Source of the DNA: Datnioides undecimradiatus
Lineage: Eukaryota; Chordata; Actinopteri; Lobotiformes; Datnioididae
Assembly (NCBI GenBank): GCA_008933995.1
Contig: WARS01000029.1
Coordinates: 17,421,131-17,485,130, forward strand
Length of the DNA stretch: 64,000 nucleotides
Direction of reading: 5' to 3'
Positions 34,265-45,600 of the stretch are shown piece by piece. The notes beneath the pieces are model-generated. The model was not told where the DNA came from, ran no database searches, and worked only from the letters and a program-made list of their open reading frames with translations. The position numbers and the translations under genes were made by a program. Position 1 is the stretch's first letter. The number at the start of each line of letters is the position of its first letter.

Positions 34265-37200
34265 CTGAAGACAGAAGAATGGTTAAAATTTGAAGCTGTT
34301 TAAGTGTCAACTTAATACCATGATTTCAGCAAATGGTGAATGTTGAAGTACAAAGAGCATTATTCAGCTGGTGTCTAATACCTGTTCCAGCCAGGGGACT
34401 ATGCAATCATTGTGGAACATGTGATTGCAAGGGAGCTGCCTCACATTTTCGCCAACGCTGTAATCTTCTTTACACACTGGACATTCAAGTCCTGAAGCTA
34501 AAAAGACGACAGGAAGACATGTAACAAATGTAATATTGTCAAATATTATCTGTCCTGACTTTAAAAAAAACGATTACTGTGCTGCATTCTGTTTGGCAAT
34601 GATGCTATCATTTTGTCTTATAAATCAAGTGCACCCCTTTCTTTTACAGTGATGCACGTTTGCAGTTTCCGAGAGGCTTAACCCACTCTGAGGCTTTAAC
34701 ATGTTTAGTTGAGCCGAGTTATCTTTTTAAAGTTTTTTTAGTTGGTTTAAAATTCAAAGAAATCAACAGTAACAAAGACCATGTTTTTAAAGTGTCATTA
34801 ACTACAAGATGTTTCTAAAGTCAGTAAGTAATAAATAAAACATACAAATAAAAGCATTGAATAAATGTGACCTCTATATTAACAAAAATAATCTTTATAA
34901 CTTCTGCCATATTTAAGCAGACCTAATACTGGTGTGATTTGACTTTAAGGTTCAGTACGCCTGATTTAAGGGGATCCACTAATAGAAATTTAATATAATA
35001 ATCATAATTATGTTTTCAATTGTGTATAATTATCTGTAACTAAAAATCATTGTGCTTTTGTTGCCGTAGAATAAGCCTTTTGTATCTACATATGAGTGAC
35101 CTGTCCACCATGTTACACAATCATATTTCTACAGTGGCCCAGAATGGACAAACCAAACACTGGCTCCAGAAAGGGCCTTTGCTTTTCCTTTTCTGCAGCC
35201 ACATACCTGCTTGTGGGGGAGGGGGGTGAGGACATATTCAGTTGGTTGCAATCTGAAACCTGACCACTAGATGCCACTAAATTCTACAAACTGCTCCCTT
35301 AAGCTATGCAAATTGTGAGTTGCACAACCAGCTTTCTGAAACCGGGTGTGATACGGTAGGTGTATTAAGTATGTAAGTATGTTGGGCAAACTAGTTTAAG
35401 TATGTAAACCTGGTAAATCTTGCTTTCATTCATTTACATTAAAATTATGTACTGTGAAGAAAATTATATTGTCCAAATTTGTTAATAATACAGTATATCC
35501 AAAATACAAGGGTAAAAAAAGGATATAAAACATTTGCTTACACCAGTGGTGAACATTGCACTTTAACTTACCAACATGCTCATCTGTAATTTGTACTGTT
35601 GGAAGACTTTTTATTTTATCTCTATCAGCAGGTGGAGGTCCTGTGTTCTCAAACTGGTTTAGTAACTGAAGAAAGGAAAAAAAGAAATTAGAAGGAAATT
35701 AAATTAAATACAAGTTGCATGCCACTTATTTATAATCAAAATTCTGAAATTGAAAACCTCCTCTTTTTGAATAAACAGTTTAAAAACATTCAAAAGTTTC
35801 TCTAAAATACCTGAGTTATAATTGCATCTAGTCCATTAGCACCCCAGGCATAATCCATAGGATTTGAATGAAGAACACCCCTTTAAACAAATGATTCAGT
35901 ATTAGAGCAGCTACAACGTCACAAAACTTGGCAGCTTTTGTTGAGAATGCATTTTCTGATTAAATATTTCTGCTTTTCAGAGACTTACCAGGGTCCAACA
36001 CCAATATTTGGCATTGCAGTAGGTGCAATTATTCCATTCACTAGTTGCTGAATAATTCTGTAAAAGAAAAAATACAGCAATGATACAGATAAGAGAAGGA
36101 AATTAAACTAGTCTCAAAGTTTTAAAATGTGCCACGCTTAAATTAAGGCCCAGTGTGTAGGATATAGGGGGATCTGTCAGCAGAAATGGAGTTTAGTATC
36201 CATAATACTTATGTTATTATATTATACAATGTTTTCATTAGTGTATAATCAACCATAATTATGTATCATGTTTTTGTCAGCCTAGAAGGAGCCATTAACA
36301 TCTACAGAGCTTTTTAGCAGGCACCCTTGGCTCTCCTATTCATTTACAGGGGGAGGGTGAGTGAATGGGTTATCTACTGGCTGCAATCCAGGTGCCTCTA
36401 GATTCAATAGACTGTAGAAAGTCACACACTGTACGCCTTACCCCTCTAAAGTGGGAACACCCTCATGCCTCCCTGCTTGTCGTCTTGAACCATGACGACT
36501 TCTCGGTTGCCTGGCACCGTATCGTTGCCGTGATGCATTTTCCCTTTCCCGCCGGTTTTCAGCGTCCCTGTTGTCCTCTGTTCCTAGCCCGGCACCGAAG
36601 TCAAAGCGGTCATCAAAAACACCGAGGGCAAACTGACCATAGCCGGAAGGAAATGTAAACAAGTGCTGGTCCGCATTCTAGAAGAAAACATGATAAAAGC
36701 GCACAGAAAAACCTTGATGCTGTAATCTTGACAGCAGAAACCAGCAAGGCTTTGTAATTTCCCTACATGCCTACAAATGTTTATGGTCAATACAACACAC
36801 CTGAAGCAATGCGGGTTTTGTTCACTGTCATGACAAATTTCAAATTAATGGAAATGCATGCTGACACACAGAATTTCCGCGTTTACTTATCCCTATCATC
36901 ACAGTATGAAGGTATCAAGGTATTTTTCAGTAAAAAGCCTTCACACACACTTTGATAAACTACATATTAAACTGAGAATGTGTGTTGCATTCAGGCATTC
37001 AAGTTGAAACTGCCTCATCAATGTAAAATTAGTACTAAGAGCAAGACTAGGGTCAGTTGTAAAAAAAAAAAAAAAAAAAACAGAAATAAAAACCACAAGA
37101 TGAGTTTCAACATTTCCAGTATTACGTCAGCAAAGGACGTCAATGGAAACAACTTGAGATGTTCCTGACATTAACAGTGCAGTATGACAGAGAGCGGTTG

Positions 37201-38154
37201 TGTTGAAAAGAATAGATCAAAAACCTCAAATGGTTGCTGGTTCTGGGGCCCGCTGGAGATGGTAGACATGGAGCCATTGTCAGCACTAAACAAGGGAAAA
37301 ACAATTACAAAACAGAGACAGGAATTACATCCTGACTACTTTATAAAAGCAAGTAAATTTTTTTCCACTGTACAACATGGTTTCCATCATAATGAACAGT
37401 TACAACATCATGTTTCCCCGTTTCTTTCCCCTATCATCACCTCTCCACCGTCTGATATCCCATGTGAAATGTAGCTGATGTGGGCCAAAAACCAGAGCAA
37501 AGATAGCAATCCATGCCACTGCTGTGCTTAAAGAATTTTTTTCCCCAACAGCCATTACAAAAAACAGTGACTGTGTTCCACACAGCGTTAAGATTGCATC
37601 TATTAATACAAGCAACAAGTGTAATATAAAATATAATCTAAATCACTTATTAAGGAGACAAGGAGTCAAATGGTTATGACTGAATTTGTTGCAGAGAGAA
37701 CTGAGTCAAGGTTCTGTCCAGGGTGCTTCCTTAATGCCACCTACTCTGTGTTGGTGAATAACGTAACTGCCAAACATACACAGATAAGGCCCAAATAAAA
37801 AACAATTATGCCTTGATTGAGACAAGGATATTTAATATACACTTTATACACACCTTCTCTCCTCCAGCAGTTCCTCAATAAAGCCTGAATCACATCTTGG
37901 ACATGTGTACTCCTGTAAACCAACAGAAAGTAGCATAAACCAACAGAACAAATTACACTCACCATAACAAGCTCAACAACCTTTTTACAAAGTCACTGAC
38001 GTTCAAATCCATTACTTAAAAAAAAAAAATATATATATATGTGTGTGTGTGTATATATATGTGTGTGTGTGTATATATATGTGTATATATACATACATAT
38101 GTGTGTATGTATATATGTATGTGTATATATATATATATATGTGTGTATATATAC

Positions 38155-38200
<46 letters not shown>

Positions 38201-39509
38201 ACTATGGTTAAGGCTCATTAGTGTAAGTTTTACTGTAGCAATACACCGCTGAAGCACACATTGGACATGATCTCTTCTTGAAAATTATCAATATGACCAC
38301 GGGGGCTCACAGGATTATGTTTATATGGCTGAAGTAAGGATATATGGAGGTATCAAGTGGGTTTCTCTCCCTTCCATTAAGGATATATACCCAGAGATGT
38401 TTACGAAAAGCCTCTGGGTAGTAGTAACCGTGTTATAAATCTCACATAACTAAAATCAGCTACAGCGTTTTTTCAGGTTGTCAGACGACAGAACACTTTA
38501 ATCTGACACTGAACACACTCCTTACTTAAGTTAAACACTCATTAACTATATTGCCTTACATTATTCTTAAACTTTACTGACCAATATCATGTTAATGTTT
38601 TTACCTGTTTCGTTATTTTTTGTACATTTTTCTATCATGCTCCTGAGAGGAATAATATGTCATTCAGTTGTATTTGCAATAATTTAACTGACAAAAAAAA
38701 GTTTTACTTAAATGATTTTACTGGATGATCTAAATAATAAAACAGCAGTTGCACAGCTGTATGAGGCGTTAATGCGACTACGGGTCAATGCCAGCAACCC
38801 ACAGAAACCTGCTGCTGATGTTTTACATTGTGAAGGGCACATTTGCAGCTCTCTGACGGATCATTCTAGCCTGTGACAGGCATGCCACATGTGTGCCTTA
38901 CTGAATGGCAAAACAAGAAAAGGACGCAGTTGCATTGTTGCCGCAGGATCATTCACAGAAATGATTAACAATCTAGCACACAAAGTGGTAAGGTATACAT
39001 CGTATCAACAGCGTTTGATTAACAAAATAATTCCTTGAAGTGGGAAATTAGACGCGATCACAGTGCTACACTTAACAGTTTACGTTGTTGCTAATCAATC
39101 AAGCTAACAGTTACGCTAATACGCCTCGTAAGCAAATGTGTACACCAAACACTGCTAAAAATAATACAATAAAGGAAACAGTATTCTGAGTGCAATGACT
39201 AAGCAGTTCGTGTCTGTGTGCTGATGGATCCTCTACATAGATAACAAGCTAGGTAGCTAACACTGGGTAGCGTTAGCAAGATAAACGGGACCTCGTAGCA
39301 AGCCGGCTAATACTGTTAGCATGCTAACTGCTGCCCCCGCCGATAGAGCGATTTCTACTAGTGTTACAACAACACTACTATGTTTTTCAAGTATCCACAC
39401 ATCTTCATATTTTATTCCTGTCTACTGTACTTACGGGAAGCCGAGGACTAATCTCTGCCGAGCATCTGTGACAGAAGAACCGGCTGGGCCATGGAGGAGC
39501 TTCAGCCAT
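34085..39509 (-). CDS. rnf126: E3 ubiquitin ligase RNF126, complete
   Basis: RNF126 is a cytosolic/nuclear E3 ligase that works with BAG6 in quality control of mislocalised membrane proteins. Nine exons join in phase: 39509-39435, 37912-37854, 37285-37225, 36677-36442, 36057-35989, 35880-35811, 35665-35572, 34497-34382 and 34264-34085, giving 319 aa, close to mammalian orthologues. Order: an N-terminal C2C2 zinc ribbon (FCHRC...YTCPRC) that in the family binds BAG6; a middle part with [17 protein letters not shown] and [12 protein letters not shown]; the block [30 protein letters not shown] split over two exons; a RING-H2 finger (CPVC, CNHMFH, C, W, H, CPVC) over the last two exons; and a Ser-rich tail ending NENSTDNS. 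The closest alternative would be RNF115, but the N-terminus, central block and the location beside fstl3 favour RNF126. Confidence 0.96.
34382..34497 (-). CDS. rnf126: rnf126 exon 8 (first RING half)
   Basis: 116 bases encode [31 protein letters not shown] and IVPWLEQ. This supplies RING cysteines 1-3, the two histidines of the H2 pair, the fourth Cys and the E2-contacting Trp. Confidence 0.96.
34943..35303 (+). mobile_element. MITE-like non-autonomous DNA element, copy 1 (in rnf126 intron 7)
   Basis: Starts tttaaggttcag and ends ctacaaactgctcccttaag, with the same internal order as the copy at 36.1 kb (ggggatc, ttatgttttcaattgtgtata). It also keeps a middle section containing cagaatggacaaaccaaaca and the ccactagatgccactaaa tail. 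Same orientation as copy 2. Confidence 0.65.
35572..35665 (-). CDS. rnf126: rnf126 exon 7
   Basis: 94 bases encode [20 protein letters not shown] and [11 protein letters not shown], the linker leading into the RING finger. Acceptor cttcag, donor G|gtaagt. Confidence 0.94.
35811..35880 (-). CDS. rnf126: rnf126 exon 6
   Basis: 70 bases encode [20 protein letters not shown] and ITQ, the most conserved block outside the RING. Acceptor ttaaag, donor CAG|gtattt. Confidence 0.94.
35989..36057 (-). CDS. rnf126: rnf126 exon 5
   Basis: 69 bases encode [20 protein letters not shown] and GP, then half a Trp codon at donor gtaagt. It matches the conserved central helix block of RNF126/RNF115. Confidence 0.93.
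36142..36440 (+). mobile_element. MITE-like non-autonomous DNA element, copy 2 (in rnf126 intron 4)
   Basis: Starts TTAAGGCCCAGTGTGTAGGA and ends ...CACACACTGTACGCCTTA, a degenerate terminal inverted repeat. Internally it shares gggggatct, gcagaaatgg and the ttttcattagtgtataat segment with the copy at 34.9 kb. Its middle is shorter. The family name is not known to me with certainty; I recognise it as a common teleost repeat. Confidence 0.7.
36442..36677 (-). CDS. rnf126: rnf126 exon 4
   Basis: 236 bases from acceptor cttctag encode [20 protein letters not shown] through [20 protein letters not shown] to [11 protein letters not shown]. The donor GG|gtaagg lies at the terminus of a MITE-like element that fills most of the next intron. 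Confidence 0.94.
37225..37285 (-). CDS. rnf126: rnf126 exon 3
   Basis: 61 bases encode [20 protein letters not shown], a Ser/Gln-rich linker weakly conserved in the family. Acceptor gtttag; donor GAG|gttttt is weak beyond the GT. Confidence 0.85.
37854..37912 (-). CDS. rnf126: rnf126 exon 2 (second zinc-ribbon half)
   Basis: 59 bases from acceptor tttacag encode [19 protein letters not shown], the second CxxC pair and the conserved SGFIEEL motif. Donor AG|gtgtgt. Confidence 0.93.
37913..39434. other. rnf126 intron 1
   Basis: A 1.5-kb intron after the first coding exon. Its main content is the alternating purine-pyrimidine tract at 38029-38197. The rest is AT-rich with no recognised element. 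Confidence 0.8.
38029..38197. repeat. Compound (TG/TA/CA)n alternating purine-pyrimidine tract
   Basis: 169 bases alternate purine and pyrimidine without a break: GT and AT blocks on the left, a TA-rich middle and a (CA)n block on the right. It lies in rnf126 intron 1. Several spurious open frames run through it on both strands. Confidence 0.95.
39435..39509 (-). CDS. rnf126: rnf126 exon 1 (first zinc-ribbon half)
   Basis: Starts at ATG in aaagATGGCTG and encodes [19 protein letters not shown] followed by ISPRLP, then donor gtaagt. It carries the first CxxC pair of the zinc ribbon. Confidence 0.93.
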
Positions 39510-39600
39510 CTTTAGCCACTAAACAGGTAGAGAGGAGGAAGAACTACGGATCACCGGAAAGGTCAATGTTAACCTCCTGGAAAATACGACAACCATGTGA
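39510..39600 (-). promoter_or_regulatory. rnf126 5' flank
   Basis: The DNA just upstream of the rnf126 start shows no TATA box. It is called a promoter only by position. Confidence 0.3.
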
Positions 39601-42600
39601 TTGACAAGACAGCACTTCATCTTAGGTAACATTAACCTGCGTTGTATGAATACAGCTCCAGCTTTACTAGCGAAAGAAGTTTCAAGTGAATATTACTAGA
39701 TAGCCCGTACACAAGTTATTTTAAAATTGCATATGATTAATGTAAAGATGATGTTAATTTAATAATTGTTATTAATTTATGAATTGTAATTTTAAAATAT
39801 TTACTCTTATTGCAATATAAACACCTGTATTTTCCACCCATTAACAATTTTGTGTCTTATAAAATATTGCCACATGGTGGTGCTTTTGTGTATCAAGTGT
39901 TAAACAATGTTACTCTATTTCACAGAGACTGAGTATACAGCTTTGGAACTTATGACATCTTCAGCCAGATTACATATGTTGGGCAAACTAGTTTACGGTG
40001 GCTTTAATTCATACTCACGAGCCAATATAAAAAAAGAAAAGGAAATGGAGAAACAGGGACAGATTAATATATTTTATTCCCAACTGCTCTGTATCATGTA
40101 TCACCACACTGTGTCTCCACTGAACTAATGTCTTATCCCTGCAGGTTCAGGCCCCCCTGCTCACCACGTTCACATGAAAACCAGAGATGTGTTTTTACAA
40201 TCTGGCATTGCATTGGATTTATTTTGACACATGTAAGTTTTCCATTGGATTCCTGTCAAACACCTCTTGAGCCCAGCAGGCATAAAAATATTCAAAAGTT
40301 GTGTAGCATCTGTTTCTGAGCAGCACATTGTGTCAAAGATGGATTTGTATGTTGTCCTTGATCATTTGACAGTAGTTGCTGGAAGCATTTTATCAAGTGT
40401 CAAATCTGAGACATATAACAGTAAATAAGTAGCCTCTCACATGGGAAAGACATTGTCTCCTTTATGTAAACGCAGCCAAGTTCTCGTTGGCAGCTATTTG
40501 GCAGCACAGAGATAACAGTGAAGGTCTCAGAGATTACTTACTTGCATAAGAACTGGAGGGAAAAATGATTTATTTTGTTTTGTTTTCAAGTCTGTTTTTA
40601 TTGTGGAGGTTGTAAATTAAAATATCCTGTTTTTTTTTTTCACAGATAGCCTTAATGTGATTACCATAACTGCTGATTGACGGCTATAAATATGTCACAC
40701 ATGTCTGGAGTATCTCTTGTGTTTGGCACCACATGTTGAGAGTAAGTAGGAGTTCCCATCCGACTGTCCATTAGCCAATCACATCTCTCACGACGTCTGG
40801 CCTGATTTTTATTTACAAATGTTCCATTTTATGCTCTTGAGGAGAGTAACCCTGGATGCAACCTGTTCCAATGGTTGTTTACGAGTGTACTATTTTAAAT
40901 GAAATACACTCTGAAGCCATGTTTCAATATTGTATTCAATATCAACTACACAGCTAACACTCTGTATTACTTTATTTCAGTATTATGCAGAAAAATGACA
41001 TGTTATAATGGCCTCTCAGTGGAACAGCTGCAACCTTTCTGTGACACAATGGCTTAATTTCCCAACACAGTACGCCGAACTTAGATATGACAAGTTATAA
41101 TAAGACTGGATATTTCCTCACAGCTCGCAGTGTAACTTATTATGACGTTACTCACACTACATACTTTACATAACTTTATTTATTTATTGGTACTATGCAT
41201 ACGTATTCTGCAGTTGCTCCACCTGCGTACTTCCCTGGTAAGTTACTGCATACAGCCTGTGTTTGTCTCATAACTGATTTACATTCTGCCTAAATACACA
41301 GCTTGTTTACATGCAGTTTATACATTTTACTCTTACTCACCAGGCTACTACATAATTATATTTTACTTTGTACTTTATTTTATATTGTATTTTATTCATA
41401 TAGCCTATTTGTTGCAATGTTTTATATTTTAGATTCTATTTAGATTTTGTTCTGCTTACATCATTTTCTTTATGGATATGTTTTTGATATATATCTGTGA
41501 GAGCACAATTGGAGGGAGCCTGAGAATGTCTTTGCCAATGACTGTTTCACTTTTATTGTTGTTGACGTGACAATAAAAGAACGTGAACTTGAACTAATGT
41601 CCTCTCTCTAGGTCAGCGTTGTGTCTGTTCTGGCCATGTGGGAGCAGGAAAGACACCGCTGTCCCATGGGCTGAGATTAGAGAGGGTCTGATAGTGTTGA
41701 GGTTTGCTATGTCTGCCTGGCTGAGGTAAGCTATTGTCTCTCTGCGCCCAGTGCGTCACCGCCATCGCAGTCGAATGCTCATTGTAGCAATGCAATCTGG
41801 GGAGTGAGTGACTTTGGGTCAGAGACAGGTCATGTGAGCAGAAAACAACTTGACCAGACAGAGAGACCATCCACATTATGTGGCTTTATGTCACTACTAA
41901 TCTCAGCTTTGAACATATTTAATAAAAAACTCTTTATTCTATAAGTGAACCACACTGCTCTTGAGGAAATATAGATATACTAGATGTTTTCTTGCTGTGA
42001 TGTGTTTTGAAACACTGAACACATGCTGTAAAACACTGCAAGGGGTGGAAGTAACTAATTGTATTTCTTCCTGCCACTGTAATTAAGCAGCGTTTAGACT
42101 GCACATGCATGTATGTGCACATGCACACATACACCCACATACAGTGACTTATACAACAGAATAATTGTTGTTCTCTCAGCCTGCTTTTTACGATTTCTTT
42201 TCTATTACGCTCTTTGAGGCAATAAAGTGTTGCAGCCAAGGCAGCAGACAGACATGCTGCAAGGGACACTGCTGCTTTTGTCACTCCATAGAGTTTTTCC
42301 AGACACTCCAGCCGGGATTGCCCCACACAGTCCCTCTGGGCCCCCGAATCACATTCACACACACGCACATAAACACACACATAGACACACACACCCACAC
42401 ACTCAGCAATAACAGCCGCCTGCTGGAACTTCCTGGGCCTCTTAGTCATGCGTCACTTGTTTTCAGTCCCACCCATCGAAGACTCTCCCTCCAGACACAC
42501 TCTGTCTGAGGCCATGTGTCACATGAGCTGTGCATCAAACAACAGACACACACACACACACACAAGATCCCTGGACAAACAGCAAGAAGGCTGTAAGGGT

Positions 42601-45600
42601 CAACATTAGTGACGGCCAAAGCTGTCTTTAAAAAAATAAACTTAACATGTCCTCAACACGTACATACATACACATATTTGAATCACAGCAGGTATCCCTT
42701 CTGTTCTGTACAGTGTTTTTCCGCTCCGCTTGTGTTCCTGAACAATATCCCTCAGTACTACATTGGTACATAACTGTTTGGGATTACATTACTGGGCAGC
42801 TAACAAAATATAGATGTTGCTTGAGGAACATATGTGGACAATTAGCAGCTTAGGTTCAACCGCCTTCGTTGTAGTGGAGTGTTTGTGGTCTCTCACTGCA
42901 GATGTTGCACAGAGTTCGACTTTATCTCCTTTTATTCACCCATTGCATCATGAGATTGTGGCAGTCTGTCCCGATCATGCGCAATGCACTGTCGTTCAAA
43001 ACACTGTTGTTTTAACAGTTTAAATCATTTTCACATCATTGAGCTATTTGTGTTTGCTTGTATAAAGTTGAGCTGCTTTTGAGTTTTTGACGTCAGTTGG
43101 TGGGCTGTCAGCCACTTGATCAAGACTGAATTTTACAATATTTTGGCTACATGTATTTGGGATACCAAGGGGATGAATTATAGTAAACTTTGGTAATCCT
43201 ATAACTGCCCATTTAGCATCCCTGTGAGGCCGACACTTTTGCTGTTTAGTAAAATGTCTACACAATCATCATCAAGTCAAAATTTTGAATTTGACCCCAT
43301 TTTGTGACAAATTACCTAAAAAACAATGACATTCTGATAATATTAGTGTTAATTATCAAATGCCAAAACACTAAACTGAGATTAACAAAGTAAACATAGA
43401 TTTACAAAACATTAGCAAGTTAGCATTGTGAGCAAGTTAACATTAGCATTTAGCTCAAAAGCACTGTTTTTCCTAGACTTACAAAGCTGCTAGCTTAGCT
43501 ATAAAAGTTTACTTTGGATAAACAGTCACTGGTTAGATAAATGTCATTTTAAAAATGTCAAAATGGCTCAAGACGTGTGTATGACTATTCAGCAAAGAAA
43601 ACAAAACATTTTATGTTGACATAGACATGGTATTATCTGCTCTACCCAGCCGATCCTACATAGCAACACCAACCACAAACCTCGACAGGAGAAAAGAATT
43701 TTGAGTACAATAGAAATCCCAAGCAGGTGGCTGGTGGCGTGTGAAATAAGGACCAACAAAAAAACCCCCCAAAACAATTGTAGAGTATATGCATGAGAAG
43801 AGGACTATGTTGAATATTTCTAACAGGAGTGTCTGGAGTATTATTTTTGGCATGCATTCTGTGTATGGGTATATCTGCGAGTGTGGGTGTCCAGAGTGTG
43901 TTGCTTTAAAGCTTTGCATGCATACAGTACATGCAGCATGTATGAGTGTGTGCATGTGTATGATGTATCACATGTATCACACAATTGTATCTCTCTGAGC
44001 TTTCACAGTCCACGCAAAGCAGCAGTGGGGCTCATAACACAATGCATGGGTGCAGTTACTCCTCTAATCTGAAACTAACTATCAGTCTGTTTACAAGACA
44101 TGCAGCTCTGTAGTCTGGGGGAATAGATACCATATGGGCCTGTTGAGTTCGTTTGTAGTACACTGTCCTACTTCAACAAGCAGAGGATCTCCTAACAGAT
44201 GATTTAATTGCGTGTGTCCTGGTGGCTATGGGAGCTGTTCAACTGAAAGAAGCTGTTGATATTGAACAGGCAAAATTCAGTGAAATCTGAACTGAGACTA
44301 CTTTCCCACTCTCATCTTTGCTGAATTCGCGTTGCATACCGTAATGCATGACAGCAAATTAAACCTTCAACCAACTTTCCATGATAACTAACCAACTTTC
44401 CATTATAAACAAGCAGGTATTTGGGCCAAGGCTTATAAAAAAAAAAGGTATTTGTGTTTTGTTTCTATGCGAGAGCCACCTGCAAAGCTGATGTGAAATT
44501 ATGGTCATGGCCTGGTAATTTTCCAAACCTCAAATTGCACAATTGGACTCAATTTGAGTCAAGTTTGGGAACTAAGTGTAGCCCAATTATCACACTTCAT
44601 TGACTTTTTTCAGTTATGTGGCTTGATATTTCAGCATGAACTCAAACCAAAGTTAATTCAATGATCTTGTCGGTGCCAAGACAGGGGAGGAAACAATCTT
44701 GTACTATACTTGTCTCAGGCACATACACAATTGTATCATATTATACTTGTCCCAAACACTTTAAAACTCCCAAAGAGTCTCAGACAATGCCTGAATGTTG
44801 GAACAAATTGGCTTTAGTCCACATATCTATTCATATTTTTATTTATACATATTACATTTAATTTCTTTTCAATATTTTGTTGTATTTCGATATCTTGTCA
44901 TCCTGTAACATATGGGGAGGACCACACACAGAGCCAGAAAAGAAGCAGTCTCCGAGGTCATGACAAGGAAGTGAAACAATTCATCAAGAATAATTGGGGA
45001 CAATTAACTTTTGCACAACTTCCTCACTCTGCTGATCGGATCCTGACCAAATCACTGACAAACACAGTTCATTTACAGTAAACCTGCCTGGATTTTCAGT
45101 TGTTGCTTAAAGTGGTGATAGTAGCCTTGGCTGCAAAGATGCTCTGAGCATATGATTCACTTGTTTGGCAAATATTTCCACCCTGAGGCGCTAAATTGAT
45201 GATTTATGTTGCAAACTGGGGTGCAAAATTAAACTGAAATTGAACTAATGTCATCTTCATCATGTCCAAAAACTGTTAAATAAGGCTTCATATTTGATAG
45301 TTTGGCTGATCACCTCATATGCCTCAATAAAATATACGTGGGCTTAGATCAGAAAGCATAAAAAGCATTTCTGAGATAGCCATGAAACATAATCTTCAAC
45401 AGTATAAACTATGAAACTGGAGTCTGGGCTCTTGTGTCAGTACAAGGATCAATTGTCAAAAGATCAATGTCAGGCACATGTGGAAAATTAAAAGACTTGC
45501 CGTATAACAAAGCAAGTCTGGGAAGTTATGTCTGAGGCAGATATATTGTGATGGAGTGATGGATCTGATATCTATTAGTTTCAGCTGTGGGATGGAGCTG

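Noticed and set aside
37993-38257. Several open frames of Cys-Val, Tyr-Ile and Thr-His repeats
   Set aside because: All are readings of the alternating dinucleotide tract.
39873-39886. Possible CTCF motif (ccacatggtggtgc)
   Set aside because: It lacks the YAG and GGC parts of the core; more likely the edge of a repeat.
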